A stretch of DNA of 64,000 nucleotides. Source: Bacillus sp. S3. Lineage in GTDB: Bacteria > Bacillota > Bacilli > Bacillales > Cytobacillaceae. Below, one piece after another: positions 38,293-51,482 of the stretch. The DNA is taken from NCBI RefSeq assembly GCF_005154805.1, contig NZ_CP039727.1:1795501-1859500 (forward strand), written 5' to 3'. Numbering within the stretch: the first letter of the stretch is position 1; each line of letters starts with the position of its first letter. Under the pieces are notes generated by a model that searched no databases, was not told where the DNA came from, and saw only the letters and a program-made list of their open reading frames with translations. Both the position numbers and the translations under genes were made by a program.

Positions 38293-41200
38293 ACTCCATT
38301 TTAGTGATTGGATCAGGACCAATTGTGATTGGTCAGGCCGCGGAATTTGATTATGCGGGCACACAGGCGTGTATCGCCCTGAAGGAGGAGGGCTACCGTG
38401 TCATCCTCGTAAACTCTAATCCGGCAACAATTATGACCGATACTGAGATGGCAGATGCTGTCTATATTGAGCCATTAACAGTCGAGTTTGTCAGCCGAAT
38501 CATTCGTAAGGAACGTCCTGATGCAATGGTTGCAACACTTGGCGGCCAAACTGGTTTGAACCTTGCTGTAGAGCTTGCAAAGTCAGGAGTGCTAGAGGAG
38601 TGCGAAGTTGAAATATTAGGCACAAAGCTAGCAGCAATTAATCAAGCAGAAGACCGAGAGCTTTTCCGCAGCTTAATGAATGAATTAAATGAGCCAGTTC
38701 CTGATAGTGAAATCATCCATGAATTGTCGGAAGCAATCGCTTTTGTTAGTAAAATTGGCTTCCCGGTCATTGTCCGTCCGGCTTTTACTCTTGGCGGAAC
38801 AGGCGGAGGCATTTGCCGAAATGAAGAGGAATTAGAGGAAATTGTAACGAGTGGATTGAAAAATAGCCCCGTACATCAATGCTTACTTGAAAAAAGTATC
38901 GCAGGCTTCAAGGAAATTGAATATGAAGTGATGCGTGATGGTGCCGATAATGCGATTGTGGTATGTAACATGGAAAATATCGATCCGGTTGGCGTCCATA
39001 CTGGCGATTCCATTGTTGTTGCTCCAAGTCAAACCTTAAGTGACCGGGAATACCAACTGCTAAGAAATGTATCGCTCAAAATTATTCGTGCTCTCGGAAT
39101 TGAAGGAGGCTGTAATGTTCAGCTCGCCTTAGACCCAGATAGCTTTAACTACTATATTATCGAGGTAAACCCACGGGTAAGCCGCTCATCCGCCCTTGCG
39201 TCGAAGGCGACAGGTTATCCAATCGCAAAACTGGCTGCAAAAATTGCTGTTGGTTTAACACTCGATGAAATGCTTAATCCCGTAACAGGAAAAACGTATG
39301 CTTGCTTCGAACCGGCGCTCGACTACATCGTTACCAAAATCCCACGCTGGCCATTTGATAAATTTGAATCCGGAAATCGTTCGCTTGGAACGCAAATGAA
39401 GGCAACAGGGGAAGTTATGGCCATCGGCCGGACGTTTGAAGAGTCACTGTTAAAAGCAATTCGTTCCCTTGAGGCAGGGGTTCATCATTTCGAATTAAAT
39501 GGTGCGGAAAGCATTGACGATGAATTACTGGAAAAACGAATTCAAAAAGCAGGTGATGAGCGACTCTTTTATATTGCCGAAAGCTTAAAGCGGGGTACAA
39601 CAATTGAAACCATTCACGAATGGAGTAAAATTGATTTGTTCTTTTTGAAGAAAATGGAGGGGATTGTTGAGCTTGAGGCAAAGCTGACAGCCCGCCCATT
39701 TGACAGCGAACTGCTAAAAGAGGCAAAGCAAAAGGGATTTTCTGATAAAAAAATTGCTGTGCTATGGGATCGGTTAGAGACGGACATCTATCAGTTACGC
39801 AAAGAAATGGGAATCATGCCAGTTTACAAAATGGTTGATACATGTGCCGCTGAATTTGAAAGTGAAACGCCTTATTACTATGGCACCTATGAAGAGGAAA
39901 ATGAATCAGTCGTGACCAGCAAAAGTAGTGTGATTGTACTGGGCTCAGGTCCGATCCGAATCGGTCAGGGGATTGAATTTGATTACGCCACTGTCCATTC
40001 TGTAAAAGCGATAAAAGAAGCGGGCTATGAGGCTATTATCATCAACAACAACCCCGAAACTGTCTCAACTGACTTCAGTATTTCTGATAAGCTCTATTTT
40101 GAGCCGCTGACTGTTGAGGACGTAATGGCTATTATCGAATTAGAAAAGCCTATCGGTGTGGTTGTTCAATTTGGCGGACAGACAGCTATCAATCTTGCTG
40201 CAGATCTGGTTGACCATGGAGTGAAAATACTTGGAACTAGTTTAGCAGATTTAGACCGTGCGGAAGATCGGGATAAATTTGAACAGGCTTTGGGGCAGAT
40301 TAATATTCCAATGCCGCTTGGAAAAACAGCATTATCTGTTGAAGAAGCCATTGTTATTGCCAATGAAATTGGTTATCCGGTTCTAGTCCGTCCTTCATAT
40401 GTTCTTGGCGGCCGGGCGATGGAGATTGTCTACTATCAGGAAGAATTACTGCATTATATGGAAAATGCCGTTAAAATTAATCCCGAACATCCGGTCTTGA
40501 TTGACAGATACTTAACAGGGAAGGAAATCGAGGTAGATGCCATTTGTGATGGTGAAAATGTTTTGATTCCTGGGATCATGGAGCATATTGAACGAGCCGG
40601 CGTCCACTCCGGTGATTCAATCGCCGTCTATCCGCCGCAGACGCTCTCAGAGAATGTGAAACAAACTCTTGTAGAGTATACAGAAAAATTGGCAAGAGGG
40701 TTAAACATTATCGGACTATTAAATATTCAGTATGTATTATCAGACAATCAAGTATTCGTTCTGGAGGTTAATCCACGATCCAGTCGAACAGTTCCTTTTT
40801 TGAGTAAAATCACCAATGTACCGATGGCGAAAATTGCGACAAAGGCGATTCTCGGGATATCAATTGTTAAGCAAGGGTATCAGCCTGGACTTGTTCCAGA
40901 AAAAAATGGTGTGTATGTCAAGGTCCCAGTATTTTCATTTGCTAAGTTGAAAAGTGTGGACATCACATTAGGACCGGAGATGAAATCAACTGGTGAGGTA
41001 ATGGGCAAGGATCACACCCTAGAAAAGGCACTTTATAAAGGTTTAATTGCCTCTGGGATGAATATACAAAAGTTTGGCACAGTGTTGTTTACTGTTGCAG
41101 ACAAAGAGAAGGAAGAAGCATTAAAACTGGCGGTAAGGTTTGCCGCAAATGGCTACCGTTTAATGGCAACAAGCGGCACAGCATCTGTGTTGGAATCTGC

Positions 41201-41473
41201 CGGTTTGAAAGTGAAGGTCGTAGGAAAAATTGGTTCGGAAGGCCAAACACTATTGGATGTCATTCAGCACGGTGAAGTCCAACTCATCATTAATACGCTG
41301 ACAAAAGGAAAACAGCCTGAGAGAGATGGATTTAGAATCCGTCGGGAAGCGGTTGAGAATGGGGTTCCATGTTTAACATCATTAGACACAGCAGATGCTA
41401 TATTAAAAGTGGTTGAGTCGATGAATTTTTCCGCAGAAGCGATGGGTGCAGCAATTAAGGAGGCGGTCATTGT

Positions 41474-41477
<4 letters not shown>
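38271..41477 (+). CDS. carB: Carbamoyl-phosphate synthase, large subunit
   Basis: 1068 residues (pyrAB). It makes carbamoyl phosphate from bicarbonate, ammonia and two ATP. Two homologous ATP-grasp halves are visible: the first from [21 protein letters not shown] (split) and the second from [20 protein letters not shown] (about 557-576). An oligomerisation domain lies between them, and a C-terminal MGS-like allosteric domain starts near 930. The overlap with carA is 22 bases, with SD CAGGAGGG inside carA. Confidence 0.98.
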
Positions 41478-43864
<2,387 letters not shown>

Positions 43865-43869
43865 CATCA

Positions 43870-44499
43870 ATGAAACAGAAAATAGCTGAAAAATTATTAG
43901 ACATCAATGCAGTGGCATTAAGTCCAAGAGAACCATTTACTTGGACATCGGGTCTTAGATCACCAATTTATTGTGATAATCGCCTAACTTTATCGTTCCC
44001 TGCAGTAAGAAAAGAAATTGCAGCAGGATTGCAAACTCTTATCGAAGAAAACTTTCCGGAAACAGAAGTCATTGCTGGAACGGCTACAGCAGGGATTCCG
44101 CATGCTGCCTGGGTCAGCGAACTTATGGATCTGCCAATGTGCTATGTCCGATCGAAAGCAAAAGGCCATGGCAAGGGAAACCAGATTGAAGGCAAAGTGG
44201 AACAGGGTCAAAAGGTTGTTGTTGTGGAAGACCTTATTTCAACAGGGGGCAGTGTCATCACAGCGGTACAAGCTTTAAGGGAAGCTGGCTGTGAAGTGCT
44301 TGGAGTAGTATCTATTTTTACATATGGGTTAGAGAAGGGAAAAGAATTGCTGCAGGGTGAAGAAATTAAGAGTTTTTCACTTACTGATTTTCCAACCTTA
44401 ATAGAAGTGGCCATCTCAAAGGGGTATGTGGGCGCAGGTGATCAGGAAAGTCTATTATTGTGGCGGAAAGATCCTTCTGAATGGAGCAAACAGTTCTAA
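43870..44499 (+). CDS. pyrE: Orotate phosphoribosyltransferase
   Basis: 209 residues. It joins orotate to PRPP, giving OMP. The PRPP motif [14 protein letters not shown] (about 115-128) and the catalytic Lys-containing loop [14 protein letters not shown] are present. The ATG at 43870 follows SD GGAGGGG and begins [12 protein letters not shown]; the in-frame ATGs at 43840 and 43852 lie inside pyrF or the SD. It is the last gene of the operon, facing rqcH across a shared terminator. Confidence 0.97.
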   Translation: MKQKIAEKLLDINAVALSPREPFTWTSGLRSPIYCDNRLTLSFPAVRKEIAAGLQTLIEENFPETEVIAGTATAGIPHAAWVSELMDLPMCYVRSKAKGHGKGNQIEGKVEQGQKVVVVEDLISTGGSVITAVQALREAGCEVLGVVSIFTYGLEKGKELLQGEEIKSFSLTDFPTLIEVAISKGYVGAGDQESLLLWRKDPSEWSKQF

Positions 44500-44507
44500 G
44501 AAACGGA

Positions 44508-44542
44508 TTCGTTGATAAATTTCAAAATTCGCTGATAAATTG
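44508..44542 (+). repeat. 15-bp tandem-like direct repeat after pyrE
   Basis: ATTCGTTGATAAATT (44508-44522) and ATTCGCTGATAAATT (44528-44542) differ at one base with a 20-bp period. They occupy the whole space between the pyrE stop and the shared terminator. Confidence 0.6.
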
Positions 44543-44543
44543 A

Positions 44544-44581
44544 AAAAGAGGGTGTCCAAAATAAATCGGACATCCTCTTTT
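44544..44581. terminator. Bidirectional terminator between pyrE and rqcH
   Basis: AAAAGAGGGTGTCC (44544-44557) pairs with GGACATCCTCTTTT (44568-44581) with one wobble and a 10-base loop. A-run and T-run flanks make it usable by both convergent genes; rqcH ends at 44586. Confidence 0.9.
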
Positions 44582-44585
44582 CGCA

Positions 44586-46295
44586 TTATTTCTTCAATTT
44601 CAACACTAATTCTTCATCGGGTGTGACATAAACTGTCTGCTGGTTGTCATAAATGACAAAGCCCGGCTTCGCACCACTAGGTTTTTTCACATGGCGAACC
44701 TTTGTAAAATCAACTGGAACTGAGCTTGAATTTCGCGCTTTGCTGTAATAAGCCGCTAATATAGCTGCCTCATTGATTGTTTCATCGGAAGGATCTTTAC
44801 TGCGAATGACTACATGTGAGCCGGGAATATCTTTCGTATGGAGCCAAATTTCATCCCTTGCCGCCAACTTATTAGTTAAATAATCATTTTGTTTATTATT
44901 TTTTCCAACGATGATTTCCGTGCCATTGGAAGATAAAAAGTGATCCAGCACCGGCTTCGTATTCTGTGCTTTCTTACTTTTCCGTTTCTGCCGCTCTCTG
45001 ACATAGCCTTCCTCTACAAGCTCCTCGCGAATTTCCTGTATATCCTTCGGAGAGGCAGACTGTACTTGCTGTATTAAATTTTCAAAATAAATTACTTCCT
45101 CACGAGCCTTTTCAATTTGTTCAACCACAACGGCAACCGCATTCTTCGCTTTTTGGTATTTGGAGAAATACTTTTGCGCATTTTCAGATGGTGTTTTCCT
45201 TGGGTCAAGCGGAATGATCAGTGAGCCGCCCATTTCATCATAATAATTAAGGACCTCGATTTCCTTCATGCCCTTTTTTGCCGCGTAAAGATTGGCTGTT
45301 AACAGTTCCCCAAAACGCTGGTACTGCTCTGCTCGTTCTGCTTCTTTCAGTGTATCCTCAAGCTTAACAATCTTTTTTTCATTTTTTTCCTTTTCATTAC
45401 TGATAAACCGTTCAATATCATTTCCCTGCTGTTTGACCCGGTCGCGTTCGGCTTTGCCAAAATAATAACGGTCAAGCAGCTCACTTAGGGAAGGGAAGGT
45501 CTTGCTTTCTCCCGCTACATGCTCAAGCGGAAAAAGATAGAACGATTCTTTCCCATTTGCAGACATGATAGCTGGGGATATCGTGCCTGCTGCTATTTTT
45601 TTAATCAAGTGCACAAATGCCCCAGGCACAGTGGTTCGATTGGCCAGGCCGCTTTGGAAAATAACTTCCTTAGCAAAAAGCGGTGATATCCCGGCAAAAT
45701 GCTCAACTAGCTGCCTGTCCAGATTACCGCCAATAAAATCAACCGACCGTAATACATCCTCTTCAGTAGCATCAAAAGGATTTAGCTTATTTTGTGCCGG
45801 TGGGAAGATATAAGGCTGCCCCGGTAAAATGGCTCTGTGGCTGTTCAGCGCAAATGAAACATGCTTGATGCTATCAAGAATAATATTCCGTGTTTTATCT
45901 ACTAAAACGATATTGCTGTGCCGGCCCATAATTTCAATGATTAATTGCTTATAACTGATATCCCCAATCTCGTTACGGCCTTTAATTTCTAAAATAATCA
46001 TCCGGTCGTTGTCAACCTGATATAAATCCTCCAAAATATAACCCTCAATATGCTTTCTCAGCAGCATACAAAACATTGGAGGTTCACTCGGATTGTCATA
46101 GGCTTCGTTTGTGAGCTGCACCCGGGCATAACTGGGATGAGCAGATAAAAGAAGTTTTTGATTCACTCCATTGGCACGGATAGTAAGAATCACTTCATTT
46201 TTATAAGGCTGATGAACCTTGTTTATTCTTCCACCCCTCAGGGCAGAAATTAGTTCATCGACCATTGCTTTTGTAAATAAACCATCAAATGACAT
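44586..46295 (-). CDS. rqcH: Rqc2 homologue RqcH (NFACT protein, ribosome quality control)
   Basis: 569 residues. RqcH binds 50S subunits carrying stalled peptidyl-tRNA and recruits tRNA-Ala to add alanine tails that mark chains for ClpXP. NFACT-N ([15 protein letters not shown] to [12 protein letters not shown]) is followed by a helix-hairpin region, a long coiled coil (about 280-440) and NFACT-R (about 448-560, [18 protein letters not shown] and [14 protein letters not shown]). The start at 46295 is preferred to in-frame codons up to 46316, because AGGA lies upstream of it and homologues begin MSFDG. Older names are YloA and FbpA-like. Confidence 0.95.
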   Translation of the reverse strand: MSFDGLFTKAMVDELISALRGGRINKVHQPYKNEVILTIRANGVNQKLLLSAHPSYARVQLTNEAYDNPSEPPMFCMLLRKHIEGYILEDLYQVDNDRMIILEIKGRNEIGDISYKQLIIEIMGRHSNIVLVDKTRNIILDSIKHVSFALNSHRAILPGQPYIFPPAQNKLNPFDATEEDVLRSVDFIGGNLDRQLVEHFAGISPLFAKEVIFQSGLANRTTVPGAFVHLIKKIAAGTISPAIMSANGKESFYLFPLEHVAGESKTFPSLSELLDRYYFGKAERDRVKQQGNDIERFISNEKEKNEKKIVKLEDTLKEAERAEQYQRFGELLTANLYAAKKGMKEIEVLNYYDEMGGSLIIPLDPRKTPSENAQKYFSKYQKAKNAVAVVVEQIEKAREEVIYFENLIQQVQSASPKDIQEIREELVEEGYVRERQKRKSKKAQNTKPVLDHFLSSNGTEIIVGKNNKQNDYLTNKLAARDEIWLHTKDIPGSHVVIRSKDPSDETINEAAILAAYYSKARNSSSVPVDFTKVRHVKKPSGAKPGFVIYDNQQTVYVTPDEELVLKLKK

Positions 46296-46331
46296 CGAAA
46301 ACATCCTTTTCTTCAAACGTATGTAAACTTC

Positions 46332-46361
46332 ATTATATCCTACTATTTTATCATCTGTCTT
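46332..46361 (-). promoter_or_regulatory. Candidate SigA promoter for rqcH
   Basis: On the minus strand AAGACA (46361-46356) and a perfect TATAAT (46337-46332) are 18 bp apart. Predicted start is near 46325, about 30 bases before the rqcH start codon. Confidence 0.5.
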
Positions 46362-46467
46362 ATTTTACTCTGCAATGACATTTTCAACTAGCATTTTTTT
46401 GGACGACCCTGAATAAGCTTTCTTTAGAGCTAGTCTGAATGATTAAAGGGGGAAGTGAGATGGTCGG

Positions 46468-49146
46468 ATGAAATTCCATGAAATGAAGATAGATCAAGTA
46501 GAAAAGGCCTTAGAAACCGACTTTTCTTCTGGATTGTCACAGGAAGAAGTAAAAAAAAGGATCAAACAGCACGGACTAAATGAATTAGAAGAGGGAGAAA
46601 AGCAATCTGCTTTACTCTTATTTTTTAGTCAATTTAAAGATTTTATGGTCCTGGTGCTTCTTGCTGCAACTTTGATTTCCGGGTTGCTTGGAGAATATAT
46701 TGATGCCATCGCAATCATCGCAATCGTCATTATTAACGGCTGTCTTGGCTATTACCAGGAGAGGCGGGCTGAGAAATCACTGCAGGCCTTGAAAGAATTA
46801 TCTGCACCACAGGTATCCGTACTAAGGGATGGAATATGGTTGAAGATTCCATCAAAAGAAATTGTGATAGGCGATATTTTAAAGTTTACCAGCGGCGACC
46901 GGATTGGCGCCGATGTTCGTGTCATTGAATCAACAAGCCTAGAAATTGAAGAATCCGCCTTAACAGGGGAGTCTGTCCCGGTTTCTAAACATATTGACAG
47001 TTTAACCAACCCTAACCCAGGAATAGGGGATATGGAGAATATCGCTTTCATGGGCACGATGATAACTAGGGGAAGCGGTATTGGCGTAGTTATCGCAACC
47101 GGAATGAAAACGGCAATGGGGCAAATTGCTGATCTGCTTCAAAATGCCGAGTCGCAAGAAACTCCCTTGCAGCGCCGTTTAGAGCAGTTGGGAAAAATTT
47201 TAATCACAGTTGCTTTGCTGTTAACCATCCTCGTAGTTGTTGTTGGAGTGTTGCGCGGTCACGAATTATATGAAATGTTTTTAGCGGGAGTTTCACTTGC
47301 GGTGGCTGCGATACCTGAAGGGCTGCCTGCGATTGTGACCGTGGCCTTATCCCTTGGTGTTCAGAAAATGATCAGGCAAAATGCAATTGTCAGGAAACTG
47401 CCTGCCGTCGAAACGCTTGGTTGTGCCTCGGTTATTTGTTCTGACAAAACAGGGACGATGACACAAAACAAAATGACGGTTACCCACCTTTGGAGCGGCG
47501 GTCTTACGTGGACCGTCGAGGGGGTTGGATACCAGCCGAAAGGAAGTTTTTTTCAGGGCGAGCGAATAGTTCTTCCAAGAGATGAAAAAGCATTGCAGCA
47601 AATGCTGATTTTTGGGATGCTTTGTAACCACTCGGATTTAGTTTTAAAAGATGATGATTTTATTCTTGACGGTGATCCGACAGAGGGTGCATTACTAGTA
47701 AGTGCAATGAAGGCAGGCTTTAATCGCCAAAAATTATTGGATGAGTTTACTATTATAAATGAATTCCCATTTGACTCTGCCAGAAAAATGATGAGTGTGC
47801 ATGTAAAAGACAAGCAAGGCAAGCATTTCATTGTAACCAAAGGGGCACCTGACGTTATTTTAGGAATTTGTGAATCGATTCTTTGGGATGAACGGACACA
47901 ATATATGAATAAGGAAACACATGTAAAGGTTCAGGACGCCGTAAATGGTCTTGCCTCACAGGCGCTCAGAACGATTGCGATTGCCTTTAAGCCAATCCCA
48001 GCTAATACCGTTATTTTGAGTGAGCAGGAGGCCGAGAAAAAACTAACCTTTATTGGTGTCCAGGGCATGATTGATCCGCCAAGGCCGGAAGTAAAAGCCG
48101 CTGTTAAGGAATGTAAAGATGCAGGAATAAAGACCGTAATGATTACCGGTGACCATGTCATTACTGCAAAAGCCATTGCCACACAGCTTGGAATTTTGAC
48201 GAAAAAAAGCAAGGTGCTCGATGGTAAAGCATTAGCAGATATGTCGGTGGATGAGCTTGAGGAAGTCGTTGAGGATGTTTCTGTTTTTGCCAGGGTTTCA
48301 CCGGAACATAAGCTGAAAATCGTGAAGGCCTTGCAGAATAGAGGTCATATCGTTGCCATGACGGGTGATGGGGTAAATGATGCCCCTGCCATCAAAGCGG
48401 CAGATATTGGTGTAGCGATGGGGATCACCGGCACGGATGTCGCGAAAGAAGCATCGGCCCTTGTCTTGTTAGATGACAATTTTGCCACGATTAAGGCAGC
48501 AATTAAAGAGGGCAGGAACATCTATGAAAATATCCGTAAATTCGTCCGCTACCTATTAGCATCCAATGTGGGTGAAATATTAGTTATGTTATTTGCCATG
48601 CTGCTCGCCTTGCCGCTGCCGCTAGTTCCAATCCAAATTCTTTGGGTCAATTTAGTAACAGATGGGCTGCCGGCAATGGCGCTTGGCCTTGATCGTCCGG
48701 AGGAGAACGTAATGAAACGGGGACCGCGCAGTCCAAACGAAGGGATCTTTTCCCGCGGTCTCGGCTGGAAAGTTGTATCACGTGGATTCCTGATTGGAAT
48801 TGTCACATTATTAGCCTTCATTATTGTCTACCATAACGATCAATCGCAGCTGACATATGCGCAGACTGTTGCCTTTGCAACCCTTGTCATGGCCCAGCTG
48901 ATTCATGTGTTTGATTGCCGCAGTGAAAAATCGGTCCTTTCTAGAAACCCGTTTGGGAATCCGTATCTTGTATGGGCAGTGATTTCTTCTCTTGCGTTAA
49001 TGTTTGTGGTTATTTATTATCCGCCATTACAGCCGATTTTCCATACCATGCCGATTGCTGCAAAAGACTGGCTTCTAATTGTCGGACTTTCCTCAATACC
49101 AACTTTTTTACTAGCAGGAACATTTTTGTTAAGAAAAACAAAATAA
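46468..49146 (+). CDS. yloB: P-type Ca2+-transporting ATPase (YloB)
   Basis: 892-residue type IIA (SERCA-like) calcium pump with about ten membrane segments. TGES in the actuator domain, AAIPEGLPAIVTVALSLG in segment 4, the phosphorylated Asp326 in CSDKTGTMTQNK, and TGDGVNDAPAIKAADIG in the hinge are all present. In B. subtilis the homologue accumulates during sporulation. GGGGGAAGTGAG (46449-46460) is the SD. The 172-base divergent gap from rqcH should hold its promoter, which I cannot define. Confidence 0.97.
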   Translation: MKFHEMKIDQVEKALETDFSSGLSQEEVKKRIKQHGLNELEEGEKQSALLLFFSQFKDFMVLVLLAATLISGLLGEYIDAIAIIAIVIINGCLGYYQERRAEKSLQALKELSAPQVSVLRDGIWLKIPSKEIVIGDILKFTSGDRIGADVRVIESTSLEIEESALTGESVPVSKHIDSLTNPNPGIGDMENIAFMGTMITRGSGIGVVIATGMKTAMGQIADLLQNAESQETPLQRRLEQLGKILITVALLLTILVVVVGVLRGHELYEMFLAGVSLAVAAIPEGLPAIVTVALSLGVQKMIRQNAIVRKLPAVETLGCASVICSDKTGTMTQNKMTVTHLWSGGLTWTVEGVGYQPKGSFFQGERIVLPRDEKALQQMLIFGMLCNHSDLVLKDDDFILDGDPTEGALLVSAMKAGFNRQKLLDEFTIINEFPFDSARKMMSVHVKDKQGKHFIVTKGAPDVILGICESILWDERTQYMNKETHVKVQDAVNGLASQALRTIAIAFKPIPANTVILSEQEAEKKLTFIGVQGMIDPPRPEVKAAVKECKDAGIKTVMITGDHVITAKAIATQLGILTKKSKVLDGKALADMSVDELEEVVEDVSVFARVSPEHKLKIVKALQNRGHIVAMTGDGVNDAPAIKAADIGVAMGITGTDVAKEASALVLLDDNFATIKAAIKEGRNIYENIRKFVRYLLASNVGEILVMLFAMLLALPLPLVPIQILWVNLVTDGLPAMALGLDRPEENVMKRGPRSPNEGIFSRGLGWKVVSRGFLIGIVTLLAFIIVYHNDQSQLTYAQTVAFATLVMAQLIHVFDCRSEKSVLSRNPFGNPYLVWAVISSLALMFVVIYYPPLQPIFHTMPIAAKDWLLIVGLSSIPTFLLAGTFLLRKTK

Positions 49147-49161
49147 AGTGTGTTATAATCC

Positions 49162-49200
49162 AAAAGGTAATAGAAACCATTCTATTACCTTTTGTCTTTT
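49162..49200 (+). terminator. Intrinsic terminator after yloB
   Basis: AAAAGGTAATAGA (49162-49174) pairs perfectly with TCTATTACCTTTT (49181-49193) over a 6-base loop, followed by GTCTTTTTT. It lies 15 bases after the yloB stop. Confidence 0.92.
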
Positions 49201-49249
49201 TTACATACATTGAAAGCCGATCATTTTTAAAAGATTGGATGTGCACGAT

Positions 49250-50125
49250 ATGGTTATTAGTATGACAGGCTTTGGCAGAGGAAAGGCCGTTTCCGGGTTA
49301 TCCACAGTAAATGTAGAAATAAAAACAGTCAATCATCGATTTTCCGAAATAAATATACGGATGCCGAGAACTCTGTTAAAAATAGAAGATAAAATGAAAA
49401 AGAAACTAAACAAGCATATTCGCCGCGGCAGGGTAGAGGTTTATGTAAGTGTTGAGGGAGAAGGTACTGTCACCCGCAATGTTCAAGTAGATTGGAAACT
49501 GATTGAAGAATATTATCAATTCATCGAACAGGTACGGAGCAAATATGGGATAGAAGATACCATCACGTTAAAGGATTTGTTGAATCGGACAGACCTCTTA
49601 CATATTGAAGAAAGTGAATCAGGGAATGAAGAGATTGAGAATCTAGTTCTTACCGCTGTTGAAGAAGCAGTGATCTTATTAAAACAAATGCGGACGGCTG
49701 AAGGTGAAGAAATGAAAAAAGATTTGCTGGCTATTTCTTCGCAATTAGAAGCAAATGTTTTTGACCTTCAGAAATATGCACCACTTGTTGTCCAATCCTT
49801 TAAAGAGCGCCTAACGAAAAGGATGCAGGAGTTCGTCAATGGACAATTAGATGAAACGCGAATTTTAACAGAAGTAGCTGTTTTTGCAGATAAAGCAGAT
49901 ATTAATGAAGAAATTACCCGATTAAAGAGTCATATACAGCAATTCTTGCAAACTTTAAATGACTATGAGCCAATTGGAAGGAAGCTTGATTTTATCGTTC
50001 AAGAAATGAATAGGGAAGCGAATACGATCGGATCCAAAGCAAATGATTCAAACATCGCTAAAAAGGTTGTTGAAATAAAAAGTTTACTTGAAAAGCTGAA
50101 GGAACAGGTTCAGAATATCGAGTAG
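49250..50125 (+). CDS. yloC: YicC/YloC family endoribonuclease
   Basis: 291 residues. The family was long a stress-linked unknown; E. coli YicC and relatives have been described as endoribonucleases. The N-terminal signature SMTGFGRG (about 4-11) and the C-terminal DUF1732 block (EMNREANTIGSKANDSNI) are complete. The ATG at 49250 (MVISMTGFG) matches homologues; the in-frame TTG at 49235 does not. The SD is weak (GGATGTG, 49237-49243). It begins the yloC-remA-gmk-rpoZ cluster. Confidence 0.93.
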   Translation: MVISMTGFGRGKAVSGLSTVNVEIKTVNHRFSEINIRMPRTLLKIEDKMKKKLNKHIRRGRVEVYVSVEGEGTVTRNVQVDWKLIEEYYQFIEQVRSKYGIEDTITLKDLLNRTDLLHIEESESGNEEIENLVLTAVEEAVILLKQMRTAEGEEMKKDLLAISSQLEANVFDLQKYAPLVVQSFKERLTKRMQEFVNGQLDETRILTEVAVFADKADINEEITRLKSHIQQFLQTLNDYEPIGRKLDFIVQEMNREANTIGSKANDSNIAKKVVEIKSLLEKLKEQVQNIE

Positions 50126-50186
50126 GACTTGTTTAGAAACTGTTTAACACGGTCAAAATATATTATTAATGATTGGATGAGTGACC

Positions 50187-50450
50187 ATGTCGATTAAATT
50201 AATTAATATTGGATTTGGAAATATTGTTTCTGCCAATCGAATTATTTCCATTGTCTCCCCGGAATCAGCACCAATTAAAAGAATTATTCAGGATGCCCGG
50301 GATCGGGGCTCGTTAATAGATGCTACATACGGACGACGTACCCGTGCAGTGATTGTTATGGATAGCGACCATGTGATTCTATCAGCTGTACAGCCTGAGA
50401 CCGTCGCCCATCGCTTGACGGACCGTGATGAAACTATTGATGAAGGGTAG
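50187..50450 (+). CDS. remA: Extracellular matrix regulatory protein RemA
   Basis: 87-residue DNA-binding protein (DUF370) that in B. subtilis activates matrix operons (eps, tapA) and osmoprotection genes and forms ring-like oligomers with a LytTR-like mode of binding. The sequence [20 protein letters not shown] and [20 protein letters not shown] is nearly invariant in Bacillaceae. The ATG at 50187 follows SD GGATGAG (50174-50180); the GTG at 50181 is in frame but touches the SD. Confidence 0.95.
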   Translation: MSIKLINIGFGNIVSANRIISIVSPESAPIKRIIQDARDRGSLIDATYGRRTRAVIVMDSDHVILSAVQPETVAHRLTDRDETIDEG

Positions 50451-50459
50451 GATTTTTGA

Positions 50460-51074
<615 letters not shown>

Positions 51075-51075
51075 T

Positions 51076-51291
51076 ATGTTATATCCGTCAATTGACTCAT
51101 TGTTAGAAAAAATTGATTCAAAATATTCACTTGTGTCCGTAGCTGCAAAACGTGCCCGTGTCATGTCACAGGTGCACGATGAAAGATTGCCTAAATATGT
51201 TTCCTATAAACATGTTGGGAAAGCATTAGAGGAAATTTATAGCGGTGAGCTAACCTACCGGATTTCACAAAAAGCTGAAATGCAAGAATAA
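51076..51291 (+). CDS. rpoZ: DNA-directed RNA polymerase omega subunit
   Basis: 71-residue accessory subunit that helps fold and stabilise the beta' subunit. The conserved blocks [26 protein letters not shown] and [11 protein letters not shown] are present. The ATG at 51076 follows GGAGG (51062-51066) at the end of gmk; the in-frame TTG at 51067 touches that SD. A terminator follows. Confidence 0.96.
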   Translation: MLYPSIDSLLEKIDSKYSLVSVAAKRARVMSQVHDERLPKYVSYKHVGKALEEIYSGELTYRISQKAEMQE

Positions 51292-51319
51292 TTAAGGGTA
51301 ATAAACAAAAAAATGAAAG

Positions 51320-51362
51320 AAGGTCTGACAATTGGAAATCATCCTGCATGTCAGCCTTTTTT
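51320..51362 (+). terminator. Probable intrinsic terminator after rpoZ
   Basis: AAGG and CTGACA (51320-51330, one bulged T) pair with TGTCAG and CCTT (51349-51358), with a possible inner GGA/TCC helix, followed by TTTTTTA. The bulge and long loop reduce certainty. Confidence 0.65.
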
Positions 51363-51482
51363 ATTTGGTTTAACAAAATTCGTTGAAAATTGTCGATTCT
51401 AGATAGGAAAAAGATGAAAAAATGGTTTTTTTCTAGCATAATAAGAAGATAAGAGTGGTCGAGAAGTGAGGGATAGCAGGTA

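Noticed and set aside
51370-51443. Promoter and partial 0A box (TTGTCGATT) upstream of coaBC
   Set aside because: The 0A-like string is incomplete, and no correctly spaced -35/-10 pair could be fixed around CATAAT.
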